DNA from: Lachnospiraceae bacterium
GTDB taxonomy: Bacteria > Bacillota > Clostridia > Lachnospirales > Lachnospiraceae
Length of the DNA: 64,000 nucleotides
Assembly (NCBI GenBank): GCA_004558185.1
Contig: SFDP01000005.1
Span: 1 to 64,000, forward strand
Reading direction: 5' to 3'
Shown here: piece by piece, positions 25,694 to 34,108 of the stretch
Layout of the letters: every line of letters begins with the position of its first letter
How positions within the stretch are numbered: position 1 is the stretch's first letter
Notes under the pieces: generated by a model
What the model saw: only the letters and a program-made list of their open reading frames with translations
Databases searched by the model: none
What the model was told of the DNA's origin: nothing
Program-made: the position numbers and the translations under genes

Positions 25694-26554
25694 TCACTGA
25701 CAAAGAATATTACTCAATTCGGCAAACTGCTCCAGAGAAAGCGCTTCTCCCCGAATGCTGGGCGAAAGCTCCATAGCGGTCAGCGCAGCCTCCACCTGCT
25801 CTTTACCAAGATTTAAATTGGCTGCATTTCCAAGACCATTTACCAAGGTTTTTCTCCGCTGATTAAAGGAGGCCCTGATCAAATCAAACATAAATTTTTC
25901 ATTTTTTACTTCTACCGGCGGCCTGTCATGACAGGTAAGGCGGATAACGGCACTTCCCACCTTGGGCCTGGGCATAAAGCAATTTGGGGGGACATGAGCC
26001 ACAATTTCCGGTCTGGCATAATATTGGACTGCCAGTGAAAGCGCTCCATATTCCTTGCTGCCGGGTCCTTCCTGCATTCTCTGGGCAACCTCCTTTTGTA
26101 CCATAATGGTAATGCTGTCCAGTGGAATATGGCTTTCCAAAAGCCCCATAACAATGGGTGTAGTGATATAATAGGGAAGATTAGCTACAACCTTAATGGA
26201 GTTTCCCTTGTTTTGTTCTTCAATTAAGCTATGCATATCCACCTTCAGCACATCTTCGTTCATTACCATTACATTCCCATATCCGGAAAGGGTATCCTGC
26301 AAAATGGGAATCAGATTTTGATCAATTTCAATGGCAATGACCCGACGGGCATTTTCTGCCAGATATTGTGTCATTGTCCCTATTCCGGGGCCAATTTCTA
26401 TTACACAGTCTTCTTTGCTAATCTGTGCTTTATCCATGATCTTTTCCAGCACATGGGTATCAATCAAAAAATTTTGACCAAATTTTTTCTGAAAATGGAA
26501 CTGGTATTTTTGTAAAATTTCTATGGTATTGCTTGGATTTCCTAAAGTTGCCAC
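25694..26554 (-). CDS. rsmA: 16S rRNA dimethyladenosine transferase RsmA (KsgA)
   Basis: This enzyme dimethylates two adjacent adenines near the 3' end of 16S rRNA, a late step in 30S assembly. The 286-residue protein has the SAM-binding motif VIEIGPGIGTMTQYL, the catalytic NLPYYITTPIV (NLPY) and the C-terminal helical domain ending LSLEQFAELSNIL. The start is GTG at 26554 after AAGGAAGG. It is 24 bases downstream of tatD, an arrangement common in Firmicutes. Confidence 0.95.
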   Translation of the reverse strand: MATLGNPSNTIEILQKYQFHFQKKFGQNFLIDTHVLEKIMDKAQISKEDCVIEIGPGIGTMTQYLAENARRVIAIEIDQNLIPILQDTLSGYGNVMVMNEDVLKVDMHSLIEEQNKGNSIKVVANLPYYITTPIVMGLLESHIPLDSITIMVQKEVAQRMQEGPGSKEYGALSLAVQYYARPEIVAHVPPNCFMPRPKVGSAVIRLTCHDRPPVEVKNEKFMFDLIRASFNQRRKTLVNGLGNAANLNLGKEQVEAALTAMELSPSIRGEALSLEQFAELSNILCQ

Positions 26555-26578
26555 AGGTCGCCTTCCTTTTCTACTCTA

Positions 26579-27346
26579 TCATGCCAGTTTATACAGCTTC
26601 TTACTGTTTTCACCGGTAATTCTGATTACCTCCTGCACATCCATTCCCTTGATCTTGGCAACAGCCTGAGCAATAAAGGGAAGATTCAAAGGTGAATTTC
26701 TCTTTCCCCTGAAAGGTGCAGGTGCCAGATAAGGGCTGTCTGTTTCCAGGACAATCTGTTCTATCGGGATATACTCTATTGCTTCTTTCAGCTTCTTTGC
26801 GTTTTGAAAGGTGGATACTCCGCCTATGCCAAAATAATAATTCCAGTTCAAATAGTCCCGGGCCGTTTCCTTCGTATAAGAATAACAGTGGATTACTCCC
26901 AAAAGTCTGTCTGCCCCCTCCTCCTTCATCATACCATAAGTATCTGCCGCCGCATCTCTGGAATGAATAATAATGGGCAGGTTTACTTCGTGGGCTAACT
27001 GTAGCTGCCGCCTGAACCATCTGTGCTGAACCTCTTTTTTAGGCTCATTCCAATAATAGTCCAGACCAATTTCCCCAATAGCCTTTACCTTTGGACCAGA
27101 AAGCTGTTCTTTCATCCACAGAAAAGATTCCTCATTCAGCTCTTTTGTCTCACAGGGATGTACTCCCACTGAAGTATAGATAAAATCATATTTCTCTGCC
27201 AGGGCTATGCTGCTTTTAATAGAGGAAAGACCGGCAGCAATATTGACGATATATTCAATTCCTGCCTCCTTGAATTTTCCCATCAGTTCTTCTCTATCTT
27301 CGTTGAAAGCCTCATCATCCAGATGGGCATGGCTGTCAATAAGCAT
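26579..27346 (-). CDS. tatD: TatD-family metal-dependent hydrolase/DNase
   Basis: A 255-residue TIM-barrel hydrolase with the HxH metal motif DSHAHLDDEAF at the N-terminus, GEIGLDYYW with the bridging Glu, IIHSRDA, and the final LETDSPYLAP with the catalytic Asp. Members are 3'-5' exonucleases or D-aminoacyl-tRNA-type hydrolases. The start at 27346 follows AAGGAG; a start seven codons earlier covers that site. It forms an operon with rsmA. Confidence 0.92.
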   Translation of the reverse strand: MLIDSHAHLDDEAFNEDREELMGKFKEAGIEYIVNIAAGLSSIKSSIALAEKYDFIYTSVGVHPCETKELNEESFLWMKEQLSGPKVKAIGEIGLDYYWNEPKKEVQHRWFRRQLQLAHEVNLPIIIHSRDAAADTYGMMKEEGADRLLGVIHCYSYTKETARDYLNWNYYFGIGGVSTFQNAKKLKEAIEYIPIEQIVLETDSPYLAPAPFRGKRNSPLNLPFIAQAVAKIKGMDVQEVIRITGENSKKLYKLA

Positions 27347-27512
27347 GGTTTTTCTCCTTCTTTTCATAATTCTTTACGTAGTATATCATAAAGCGGAAAG
27401 AATAACTATTCCGGTTTTTATAAATCCTTTTATCCGACTGCCTTTTACATCAATCAAATGCCTTTTCCCCAATCAGATCATTGAAAAGGCTGTGAATTGA
27501 AGTTTAATAGCA

Positions 27513-27541
27513 TTGCTTTAAGAATTTTTTATTAGTATAAT
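27513..27541 (+). promoter_or_regulatory. Promoter of the second chemoreceptor gene
   Basis: TTGCTT (27513-27518) and TATAAT (27536-27541) are 17 bases apart, about 55 bases before the gene start. This matches a vegetative promoter rather than a flagellar sigma-28 site. Confidence 0.7.
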
Positions 27542-27595
27542 GATATTATCAGACGATTTTAAAAAATATTATGATTATGAGGAAGGGGAACATGA

Positions 27596-29308
27596 ATGAG
27601 AAAGCTAAAAAATCGTACAGATAGTGAACAGGAAAACAATTTAAGTCAATCAGAACAATTACGAAGAAAAATTCGATTGATGCTGCTAGGAGTTGCACTG
27701 TTAACCATAACCATGCTGGCTTTTACCTCCATCAGCGTATATAATACTTTTTTATCCAACAATCTGCTAGAGAGTGCACGATTTATCAATCAATATCGTT
27801 TAGCTTCCAAATCATTGACAGAGTCTGTATGGTCTTATGCCGTCACAGGAGATGAGGCATATTCTGACGCATATACCAAAGAACTGACCATAGATAAGAA
27901 CAGAGACATTGCATGGAACGGTCTTCTAAAAAATAATCTTACACAGGAAGAATGGAGCATGATTGAATCCGTTGCCGCAATGTCTGACAGCCTGGTACAT
28001 TTGGAAACTGCTGCTATGGATGCAGTATCTGCAGGAAATAATCAGGAAGCAATAAGTCTTGTCTTCGGAAATGAGTATGAGGAAAGGATTCAAAGGATTA
28101 ACAATGAAACAGAGCTGGCATTATCTGCAATCCAGATCAGATTACAAACAAAAATACTGGTGATGACTATTATTCAATATTCCATAGCAGGTATATTTGG
28201 TATCAGCTTTCTTTTTCTTGCCTATGTGACCCTGCAGACCATTTTGTTTTCCAAAAATGAGCTGTTGGCTTCCATCATCAAGGTAAGCAGCCTGATGCAG
28301 GAGTTTGCCGGCGGTAAACTGGATATCGATTTACAAGAATTGGAAAACAAATCCGGAGAAATCGGTAAGCTGGCGGACTCTATCGCCTTTATGAAAAAGA
28401 ATTTTTATGATATGATTTCAGAAATCTCTTATGTTCTTGAGCAAATGGGAGGCGGAAATTACCTGGTAAAGGTAAGTAAGAACTATGTCGGAGATTTTGA
28501 GCAAATCAAGATTTCTCTGCTGAAGATTCTGGAAAGCACACGAAAAACACTGATTGCCATCAAAGGCAGTATCCGGGAAATCGATGATGGCTCCATACAA
28601 CTTGCCGAAGCTGCTCAGGAGTTGAAAACCGGAAGCACTCATCAATCTGTGGCTGTCACCGAAATTGTGGATTTAACCCGCAAAATGACCTGCTCTATGG
28701 AGGAACAGGTAAGGGAGGCAAAGGGAACCTCTCATGCGGCTGCCATTGCCAAGGAAAGTCTGCTTAAAGGAAATGAAAAACTGCAAAACCTCCGTCAGGC
28801 TATTACACAAATTGCAAAATCCTCAGAAAAAATAAATACCATTATCTCCACTATTGAGGAGATTGCCAGTCAAACCAATCTTCTTTCCCTAAATGCAGCC
28901 ATTGAGGCAGCACGTGCAGGAGAAGCCGGGAGAGGCTTTGCTGTGGTGGCTGAGCAGGTTAAAAATCTGGCTGAGGAGTCTGCCAAGGCGGCAGGAGAAA
29001 CGAAACAGTTAATCGAAACTACGGTAAAGGCAGTTGAAAGGGGTATAGAGTATGCAGATGATACGACCGCAAGTATGGATGAAATTCTCCGGGAGACAGA
29101 AAAAACTGCTGATTTGATGGAGCAATTGGCCTCAGGTCTGGAAAAGGGAGCTGAGAATATGCAGATTATTGATCGAAATGTAATCAGTGTTTCAACCGTT
29201 GTTGAGAGCAATTCATCTACAGCCGAAAGAACTGCAGAGATTAGTAAAGAGCAATCCTCACAGATGGGTGTCGTTATGACGATGATGAATCGGTTTGCAG
29301 TAGAATAA
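27596..29308 (+). CDS. Methyl-accepting chemotaxis protein with four-helix sensor
   Basis: A 570-residue chemoreceptor. A membrane segment at about 27-50 is followed by a mostly helical extracellular region to about 180, typical of 4HB_MCP sensors, then a second membrane segment (IIQYSIAGIFGISFLFLAYV). A HAMP domain (ELLASIIKVSSLMQEFAGG) and signalling domain follow, with the tip ASQTNLLSLNAAIEAARAGEAGRGFAVV. No CheR tether is visible. It has a single-gene transcript with its own promoter. The ligand is unknown. Confidence 0.92.
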   Translation: MRKLKNRTDSEQENNLSQSEQLRRKIRLMLLGVALLTITMLAFTSISVYNTFLSNNLLESARFINQYRLASKSLTESVWSYAVTGDEAYSDAYTKELTIDKNRDIAWNGLLKNNLTQEEWSMIESVAAMSDSLVHLETAAMDAVSAGNNQEAISLVFGNEYEERIQRINNETELALSAIQIRLQTKILVMTIIQYSIAGIFGISFLFLAYVTLQTILFSKNELLASIIKVSSLMQEFAGGKLDIDLQELENKSGEIGKLADSIAFMKKNFYDMISEISYVLEQMGGGNYLVKVSKNYVGDFEQIKISLLKILESTRKTLIAIKGSIREIDDGSIQLAEAAQELKTGSTHQSVAVTEIVDLTRKMTCSMEEQVREAKGTSHAAAIAKESLLKGNEKLQNLRQAITQIAKSSEKINTIISTIEEIASQTNLLSLNAAIEAARAGEAGRGFAVVAEQVKNLAEESAKAAGETKQLIETTVKAVERGIEYADDTTASMDEILRETEKTADLMEQLASGLEKGAENMQIIDRNVISVSTVVESNSSTAERTAEISKEQSSQMGVVMTMMNRFAVE

Positions 29309-29330
29309 ATCCTCTGACAATAAAAAAAAA

Positions 29331-29404
<74 letters not shown>

Positions 29405-29466
29405 ATAAACAACAGATGTATCATACAACATTTTTATAAGAAAATCAAGTGGATTGGAGAAAGTCT

Positions 29467-29991
29467 ATGAAAAATTCATCAAAAGCAAATTCACCTCTTC
29501 CTATGATCGATCCCTCTGCCTTCATTGCAAAGGGTGCTGTAGTCATAGGCAACGTCACCTTAGAAGCTGATGTCAGCATCTGGTACAATGCTACTGTTCG
29601 CAGCAGAGAGGATCCCGTTTATATTGGGAAGGGCAGTAATGTACAGGATAATGCCGTTATCCATGTGGATAAGCATTACAAGGTAGTTATTGGCAAAAAC
29701 GTTACCATTGGCCACAGCGCCATCGTACATGGCTGCCTCGTAGGGGATAATACCCTGGTTGGAATGGGCGCCATAATTCTGAATGGTGCTTCTGTGGGAA
29801 AAAACTGTATAATTGGCGCCGGTGCCCTTATTACTCAGGGAATGGTGGTCCCGGACTGCTCTCTGGTCATCGGCTGCCCCGGTAAAATCATTCGTCAGGT
29901 TAGTGAAAGCGAAATAGAATCCAATATCCAAAATGCTCTTCACTATGTTGAGGAGGCAAAGCTCTACCAGATAATAGATGAGAATACCTGA
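29467..29991 (+). CDS. Gamma-class carbonic anhydrase-like hexapeptide-repeat protein
   Basis: A 174-residue left-handed beta-helix protein of the YrdA/PaaY/gamma-CA group. Hexapeptide repeats run through the body (VVIGNVTLEADVSIWYNATV...), and the three metal-binding His of the family are visible in NAVIHVDKH, IGHSAIVHGC. The start at 29467 follows TTGGAGAAAG; an ATG six codons earlier lacks a ribosome site. True carbonic anhydrase activity varies in this group, so the enzymatic role is not certain. It lies between two tRNA genes on the other strand. Confidence 0.85.
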   Translation: MKNSSKANSPLPMIDPSAFIAKGAVVIGNVTLEADVSIWYNATVRSREDPVYIGKGSNVQDNAVIHVDKHYKVVIGKNVTIGHSAIVHGCLVGDNTLVGMGAIILNGASVGKNCIIGAGALITQGMVVPDCSLVIGCPGKIIRQVSESEIESNIQNALHYVEEAKLYQIIDENT

Positions 29992-30073
29992 CCAGTGGGA
30001 GGGGTGGTGGATCAATAATTTTAGCCACAAAAAAACACCGCCCCCAGACTCAAGGTCCAAAAACAGTGCTTCA

Positions 30074-30146
30074 TGCGCCTCCAGGGGCTCGAACCCTGGA
30101 CACCCTGATTAAGAGTCAGGTGCTCTACCAACTGAGCTAGAGGCGC
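30074..30146 (-). tRNA. tRNA-Lys (anticodon CTT)
   Basis: The minus strand folds as a cloverleaf: acceptor GCGCCTC/GAGGCGC, D-arm TAGCTCAGTTGGTAGA, anticodon arm CTGA-CTCTTAA-TCAG (anticodon CTT) and T-arm with GGTTCGAGCC. Discriminator is A; CCA is not encoded. Confidence 0.95.
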
Positions 30147-30213
30147 TTATTTCGTAACGCAAGTGTTATTATAATACAGTTTTTTTTACTTTGCAAGTTA
30201 TTTTTTTCATTTT

Positions 30214-30263
30214 GGGGCAGATTTTTGCAATTTTTTTCTTTTGCCTGATTATCTGCCCCTTTT
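30214..30263 (+). terminator. Candidate terminator between tRNA-Lys and the zinc operon
   Basis: GGGGCAGA (30214-30221) pairs with TCTGCCCC (30252-30259) and TTTT follows, but the loop is 30 bases and itself T-rich. It lies just beyond the 3' end of the minus-strand zinc transport operon. Weak evidence. Confidence 0.4.
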
Positions 30264-30272
30264 ATCCTTCAT

Positions 30273-30857
30273 TTACTCGGCCAGCTCCATGGTTGCATCC
30301 TTTAAACGACAGTAAAGATTACCATCCTCCTCAGTATAGGTTTCAAATACTCCGGTAACGACCACCTGGGTTTCCGCCTCTGGATACTCATCAGGATAGA
30401 CATGACTGCCATCTCCCCATACAAACTCAATTCCCTGGGCACAGCACTCCAGCGCATCCTGCACCATACAATAATGATAATATTTTTGTGAAGGCTCATG
30501 CCAGACTCCATAGTATGCTCCCTGCATCCTTATGCTCTTTCCCTCATATTCCTCAGGGTTTATCATCATCTGGTTTACCGTTGCATAAACCATTCTTCTT
30601 CCCATGGCAGGAAGATCATAATCGATGCTGTTCTCCTCTGTTGCCGCTTCTGCCTCAGTCGGTTTGTCCTCTGCTGCCTTCTTTCTTTCTTCTGTTGTAT
30701 TCATTTCGTCAGCTTCTGATTCTGCCATTCTTTCTTCCAATACTTTTTCCACATTATTCTGGCTCTCCGGCACTTTGCCATCTTCCTTTCCGACATTGCA
30801 TCCGGTCACTGCCAATACAACTGCAAAAAGCAGCATTATTTTTTTTATTTTCTTCAT
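30273..30857 (-). CDS. Putative lipoprotein linked to the zinc ABC transporter
   Basis: A 194-residue lipoprotein: signal peptide ending LAVTGCNVG, an acidic Glu/Ala/Thr-rich linker to about residue 70, and a C-terminal domain (MINPEEYEGKSIRMQGAYYGVW ... CAQGIEFVWGDG ... TQVVVTGVFETYTEEDG) with an OB-like pattern. Conserved Cys and His residues (YYHYC, ECCAQG) could bind metal. It directly follows the permease gene and is probably part of the same operon, so a role in metal delivery or transporter maturation is inferred. No enzyme function is recognised. Confidence 0.75.
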   Translation of the reverse strand: MKKIKKIMLLFAVVLAVTGCNVGKEDGKVPESQNNVEKVLEERMAESEADEMNTTEERKKAAEDKPTEAEAATEENSIDYDLPAMGRRMVYATVNQMMINPEEYEGKSIRMQGAYYGVWHEPSQKYYHYCMVQDALECCAQGIEFVWGDGSHVYPDEYPEAETQVVVTGVFETYTEEDGNLYCRLKDATMELAE

Positions 30858-30863
30858 CAGCAT

Positions 30864-31709
30864 CTACCTCATACACAACTTTCCCATTCCTGCACAAAAC
30901 AAAAAAACCACTATGTTAATTGCTACGATGGTGGAGCCCACCGGAGTAGAAAACAGTATTGCCCCTGCTATTCCGATAAAGGCCGACACTACGGAAAAAC
31001 AAGCTGCACAAATCACCACTGCTTTATAGCTTTTTACGATCCGCATTGCCGACAATGCCGGAAAGATGATCAACGCAGAAATCAAAAGTGACCCGGCCAG
31101 ATTCATTGCCAGCACGATGATGACCGCAGTAATAACTGCAATCATCATTTGATACAGCTTCACGTTTTTTCCTATGGCTCTGGTAAAATCTTCATCAAAG
31201 GTTACTGCAAAAATACGATGGTAAAACAGGCAATAGAACAGAACCACTCCAATAGACATCAATATACACAGTCTTACCTCCCCTATGGACAACGTCAGAA
31301 TAGAGGTAGAGCCAAAGAGTGTACTGCACACATCCCCCGAAAGATTGGCGGATGTGGAAAAAAGGTTCAGGATCAGATACCCCAGCGCCAAAGCTCCGGT
31401 AGAAAACATCGCAATCAGGGCATCGCCCTTGATCTTGGTATTTCTGCCTATGGAAAAAAGAAAAACAGCTACAATTATCGTCACCGGCATGACCAGTATG
31501 GTAGGACTTACCAGCTTCAGCACAGTAGCTACTGCCATCGCACCAAAGGCCACATGAGAAAGCCCGTCTCCGATAAAGGATAACCGTTTCATTACCAGAG
31601 TAACTCCCAAAAGAGACGAGCAAAGAGCAATAAATACCCCTACGATCAATGCGTACCGTACAAAGGGATACTCCAGATACAAGACAATCTTTTCCATTGC
31701 ATTATTCAT
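30864..31709 (-). CDS. znuB: Zinc/manganese ABC transporter permease ZnuB-like
   Basis: A 281-residue ABC-3 family permease with about eight membrane helices; LSFIGDGLSHVAFGAMA near residue 40 is the family signature that interacts with the ATPase. It imports Zn2+ or Mn2+ with ZnuA and ZnuC. The start at 31709 follows GGAGGG and overlaps the end of the ATPase gene by eight bases; longer upstream frames would overlap it by over 130. It is third in the operon znuA-znuC-znuB-lipoprotein. Confidence 0.88.
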   Translation of the reverse strand: MNNAMEKIVLYLEYPFVRYALIVGVFIALCSSLLGVTLVMKRLSFIGDGLSHVAFGAMAVATVLKLVSPTILVMPVTIIVAVFLFSIGRNTKIKGDALIAMFSTGALALGYLILNLFSTSANLSGDVCSTLFGSTSILTLSIGEVRLCILMSIGVVLFYCLFYHRIFAVTFDEDFTRAIGKNVKLYQMMIAVITAVIIVLAMNLAGSLLISALIIFPALSAMRIVKSYKAVVICAACFSVVSAFIGIAGAILFSTPVGSTIVAINIVVFLFCAGMGKLCMR

Positions 31710-32412
31710 CCTTGCCCTCCATTCCATACTGGAAAAGCCCTCTCTTATCGCTTTCCATATACTCTTTCTTACTTCCATAGAAGGAAGTGCTGCCTGAAAT
31801 GTGCAAAACATGGGTTGCATACTGTAAAGCCTGAATATCATGAGAAACCATGATGATCGTCATTCCCTGTTGATTCAGGTCATGGAGAAGATAATAAAAA
31901 TCGGCTGCTGCCTTGGGATCCAGACCGCTCACCGGCTCGTCCAGCAAAACAATTCTGGTAGCTGCGCACAGGGCTCTTGCCAATAGAACCCGCTGCTGCT
32001 GCCCTCCCGAAAGCTTCCTGTAGCACTCCCTGTGAAATTGCCACATCCCCAGTTCTTCCAGCCTTTTTCTGGCCAGCGCTTTTTCCTCTCTTTTGAAAAA
32101 GGGTGATCTGCCGCATTTAGCCAGACAACCGGACAAGACAATTTCCCAAACGGTTGCGGGAAAATCCCGCTGGATTTCCGACTGCTGCGGAAGATAACCA
32201 ATCTCATAGGGAAGCAGTCCGTCTCCCATAAGAATCTCACCTCCCATAGCCGCCTGTAAACCCAGCAGAGTTTTTACCAGGGTACTCTTTCCTGCCCCGT
32301 TTTCCCCCACTATGCAAAGATAATCTCCTTTTTCTGCCTTAAAATTCAACTCACTTGCAATGATTCTTCCATCATAGCCAAGTTGTAAATCCTTTCCTGT
32401 AATATATGCCAT
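31702..32412 (-). CDS. znuC: Zinc/manganese ABC transporter ATPase ZnuC-like
   Basis: A 236-residue ATPase with Walker A GENGAGKST, signature LSGGQQQRVLLARAL, Walker B IVLLDEPVSGLD and the H-loop VSHD. The segment LPQQSEIQRDFPATV is typical of metal-type ATPases. The start at 32412 is preceded by GGAGG, while an ATG four codons earlier overlaps it. It energises import through ZnuB and lies 19 bases after znuA. Confidence 0.9.
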   Translation of the reverse strand: MAYITGKDLQLGYDGRIIASELNFKAEKGDYLCIVGENGAGKSTLVKTLLGLQAAMGGEILMGDGLLPYEIGYLPQQSEIQRDFPATVWEIVLSGCLAKCGRSPFFKREEKALARKRLEELGMWQFHRECYRKLSGGQQQRVLLARALCAATRIVLLDEPVSGLDPKAAADFYYLLHDLNQQGMTIIMVSHDIQALQYATHVLHISGSTSFYGSKKEYMESDKRGLFQYGMEGKDE

Positions 32413-32431
32413 TGCTGCCTCCATTCCGATT

Positions 32432-33487
32432 TCAATTCAGCGCTTGATTTAATACTGCCAGATTATCCTCCATAGCCTGTATATAGGTAAAACCGCTATT
32501 GATATCCTCCCGGGTCACCGATTGAATTGAATTTATCACCAAAATCCTCTGATTTTTCTCTTTCGTATTCTGTTTTACGGTTTCCGCAATTTTTTGATCT
32601 GAGCTTTCAATAACCATAATGGAGGGAGTGTTTATCTCATCCACCTTTTTAGAAAGAAAGGCAATCGTATCGAAGCTCGCTTCTGTTTCGGCACTGCAGC
32701 CTGAAAATGCCGCATAATAATTGAGCTGATAATCATCGGTCAGATAGCGGAAGGGGAATCTGTCTCCAAAAACGAGTGTATTAAAGCTGCTTTCTGCCAC
32801 CACCTGTTCATAGCGTCTGTCCAGCTCCTCCAGCTTTTCGATATAAGCAGCCTCGTTTTTTTCAACCTGCTGACTATTTTCCGGACTTACACTCTGCAGT
32901 GCATCTGATATCCGGCCTACCAGTACAGCCGCATTTTTCAGTGACAGCCAGATATGCTCATCATATTCCTCCTGGTGATTCTCTGTATGCTCTCCGGGCT
33001 CTTCTTCATCCTCCCCGATATGCTCTTCCTCATTTTCCATTTCGTGCTCATGGTCATCCTCCTGCATCCCTTCCACCATCTCTTCTATTTTGGCTCCTTC
33101 TCCAAGTTCCTCCAGGAGATTAATGACTATGGTTTCTTTATTCTGGTTTTTTGGCAGAGCCTCAGATATCCAGCCATCCGATTCTCCTCCTACATAAATA
33201 AGAACATCTGCATTACCAATCTTAATGATATCCTCTGCAGTAGGCTGATAGCTATGGAGATCAACCCCGTTATCTACAAGCAGGGTCAGCTCAGCTTCTT
33301 CCTTACAATCCTTGAGAAGCTCTCTGGTCCAGTCATAGGAAGGAAAGGTGGTGCATACAATGCTGACCCTATCCTGATCGGCAGCCTCATCTGCGTTGAT
33401 TTTTGTCGGTTCAGTCTGAGAACAGCCTATAATCTGTCCCATACACAGCAAAAAGGCCAACAGCAACAGTATTCTATTTTTCATCAT
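32432..33487 (-). CDS. znuA: Zinc-binding lipoprotein ZnuA-like
   Basis: A 351-residue cluster A-I metal-binding protein. The lipobox is QIIGCSQ. The family ligand region is VDLHSYQPTAED, and a His/Glu/Asp-rich loop (DDHEHEMENEEEHIGEDEE, near residues 143-170) is inserted before DEHIWLSLKNA. Such loops are typical of zinc rather than manganese receptors, and the mature domain keeps the ligands HSYQ, HIW and the C-terminal acidic ligand. It is first in its operon. A family 1 element sits immediately upstream of its ribosome binding site, so its promoter must lie inside or beyond that element. Confidence 0.9.
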   Translation of the reverse strand: MMKNRILLLLAFLLCMGQIIGCSQTEPTKINADEAADQDRVSIVCTTFPSYDWTRELLKDCKEEAELTLLVDNGVDLHSYQPTAEDIIKIGNADVLIYVGGESDGWISEALPKNQNKETIVINLLEELGEGAKIEEMVEGMQEDDHEHEMENEEEHIGEDEEEPGEHTENHQEEYDEHIWLSLKNAAVLVGRISDALQSVSPENSQQVEKNEAAYIEKLEELDRRYEQVVAESSFNTLVFGDRFPFRYLTDDYQLNYYAAFSGCSAETEASFDTIAFLSKKVDEINTPSIMVIESSDQKIAETVKQNTKEKNQRILVINSIQSVTREDINSGFTYIQAMEDNLAVLNQALN

Positions 33488-33514
33488 CTAAATATCCTCC
33501 ATCATAAAAAAATG

Positions 33515-33667
33515 GTAACTATTCAGAACCCCATTCGCAAAATCGCTGCCTGGCAGCTTTCCTTTTGCTCATGTGGTTACTTCGCCATATAAATGTTCAA
33601 TGATATGTCCATTCCTGCAAGCAGGATGTTCATTTCATTGAACATTTGCCTGGCTCTGAATAGTTAC
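33515..33667. repeat. Family 1 element, long form (1c)
   Basis: A 153-bp element with perfect inverted ends GTAACTATTCAGA / TCTGAATAGTTAC and flanking 8-bp direct repeats AAAAAATG (33507-33514 and 33668-33675). The core AAATGTTCAATGA pairs with TCATTGAACATTT. It occupies almost all the space between znuA and the terminator of the upstream gene. Confidence 0.9.
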
Positions 33668-33679
33668 AAAAAATGTACC

Positions 33680-33708
33680 AAAAAAACACCAGCCCCGGCT
33701 GGCAGCCA
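33680..33708 (-). terminator. Terminator after the small membrane protein gene
   Basis: On the minus strand GCCAGCC-GGGGCTGG forms a short GC-rich stem followed by TGTTTTTTTGG. It lies 17 bases after the stop at 33725 and separates this gene from the zinc operon. Confidence 0.7.
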
Positions 33709-33724
33709 TTCCTTTATTATGGCT

Positions 33725-34012
33725 TCAATTCAGAAGTTCTACCTTTAGTGTGATCAGGGTGTTTTTTACAGCCCTGGGTCTTGCAAAAAATAATTTTTTA
33801 CCGATGCTTACCGTAAGAACTGCTGCCAGAAACGGCAATGCAGAAAGGGCTTTCAGGCCGGAGACAAACTTTAATGCAGTCACCAGCCCGACACAGACGT
33901 GACACTCTTTTTCCTGGCAGTCGTGGTGCGTATTCTCTGAAAGATAATCATAAGAAAATAGAATTCCCATGACCAGTATAATACTTAACCAGATGGACAG
34001 TATTTTTTTCAT
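33725..34012 (-). CDS. Small membrane protein with Cys/His motif
   Basis: A 95-residue protein: an N-terminal hydrophobic segment (signal or membrane anchor), then ENTHHDCQEKECHVCVG, and a second hydrophobic segment (SGLKALSALPFLAAVLTV). The HHxC...CxxC group outside or near the membrane suggests a metal or redox site. The start at 34012 follows GGAGGTG. The pattern recalls small Cys/His-containing membrane proteins often found near metal transporters, but I do not recognise the family with certainty. Confidence 0.65.
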   Translation of the reverse strand: MKKILSIWLSIILVMGILFSYDYLSENTHHDCQEKECHVCVGLVTALKFVSGLKALSALPFLAAVLTVSIGKKLFFARPRAVKNTLITLKVELLN

Positions 34013-34108
34013 TCCACGCACCTCCTGCCTTATACTATTTTAGCATCATACCATATTCCTCCGAGTATCACAAGTATCCGATAATTCCCAGCCCATTTCC
34101 TCTTTTTT

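Noticed and set aside
29992..30073. Terminator of the carbonic-anhydrase-like gene
   Set aside because: GGGGGCGGTG and CACCACCCC could pair on paper, but the loop is long and pairing imperfect, so no feature is claimed.
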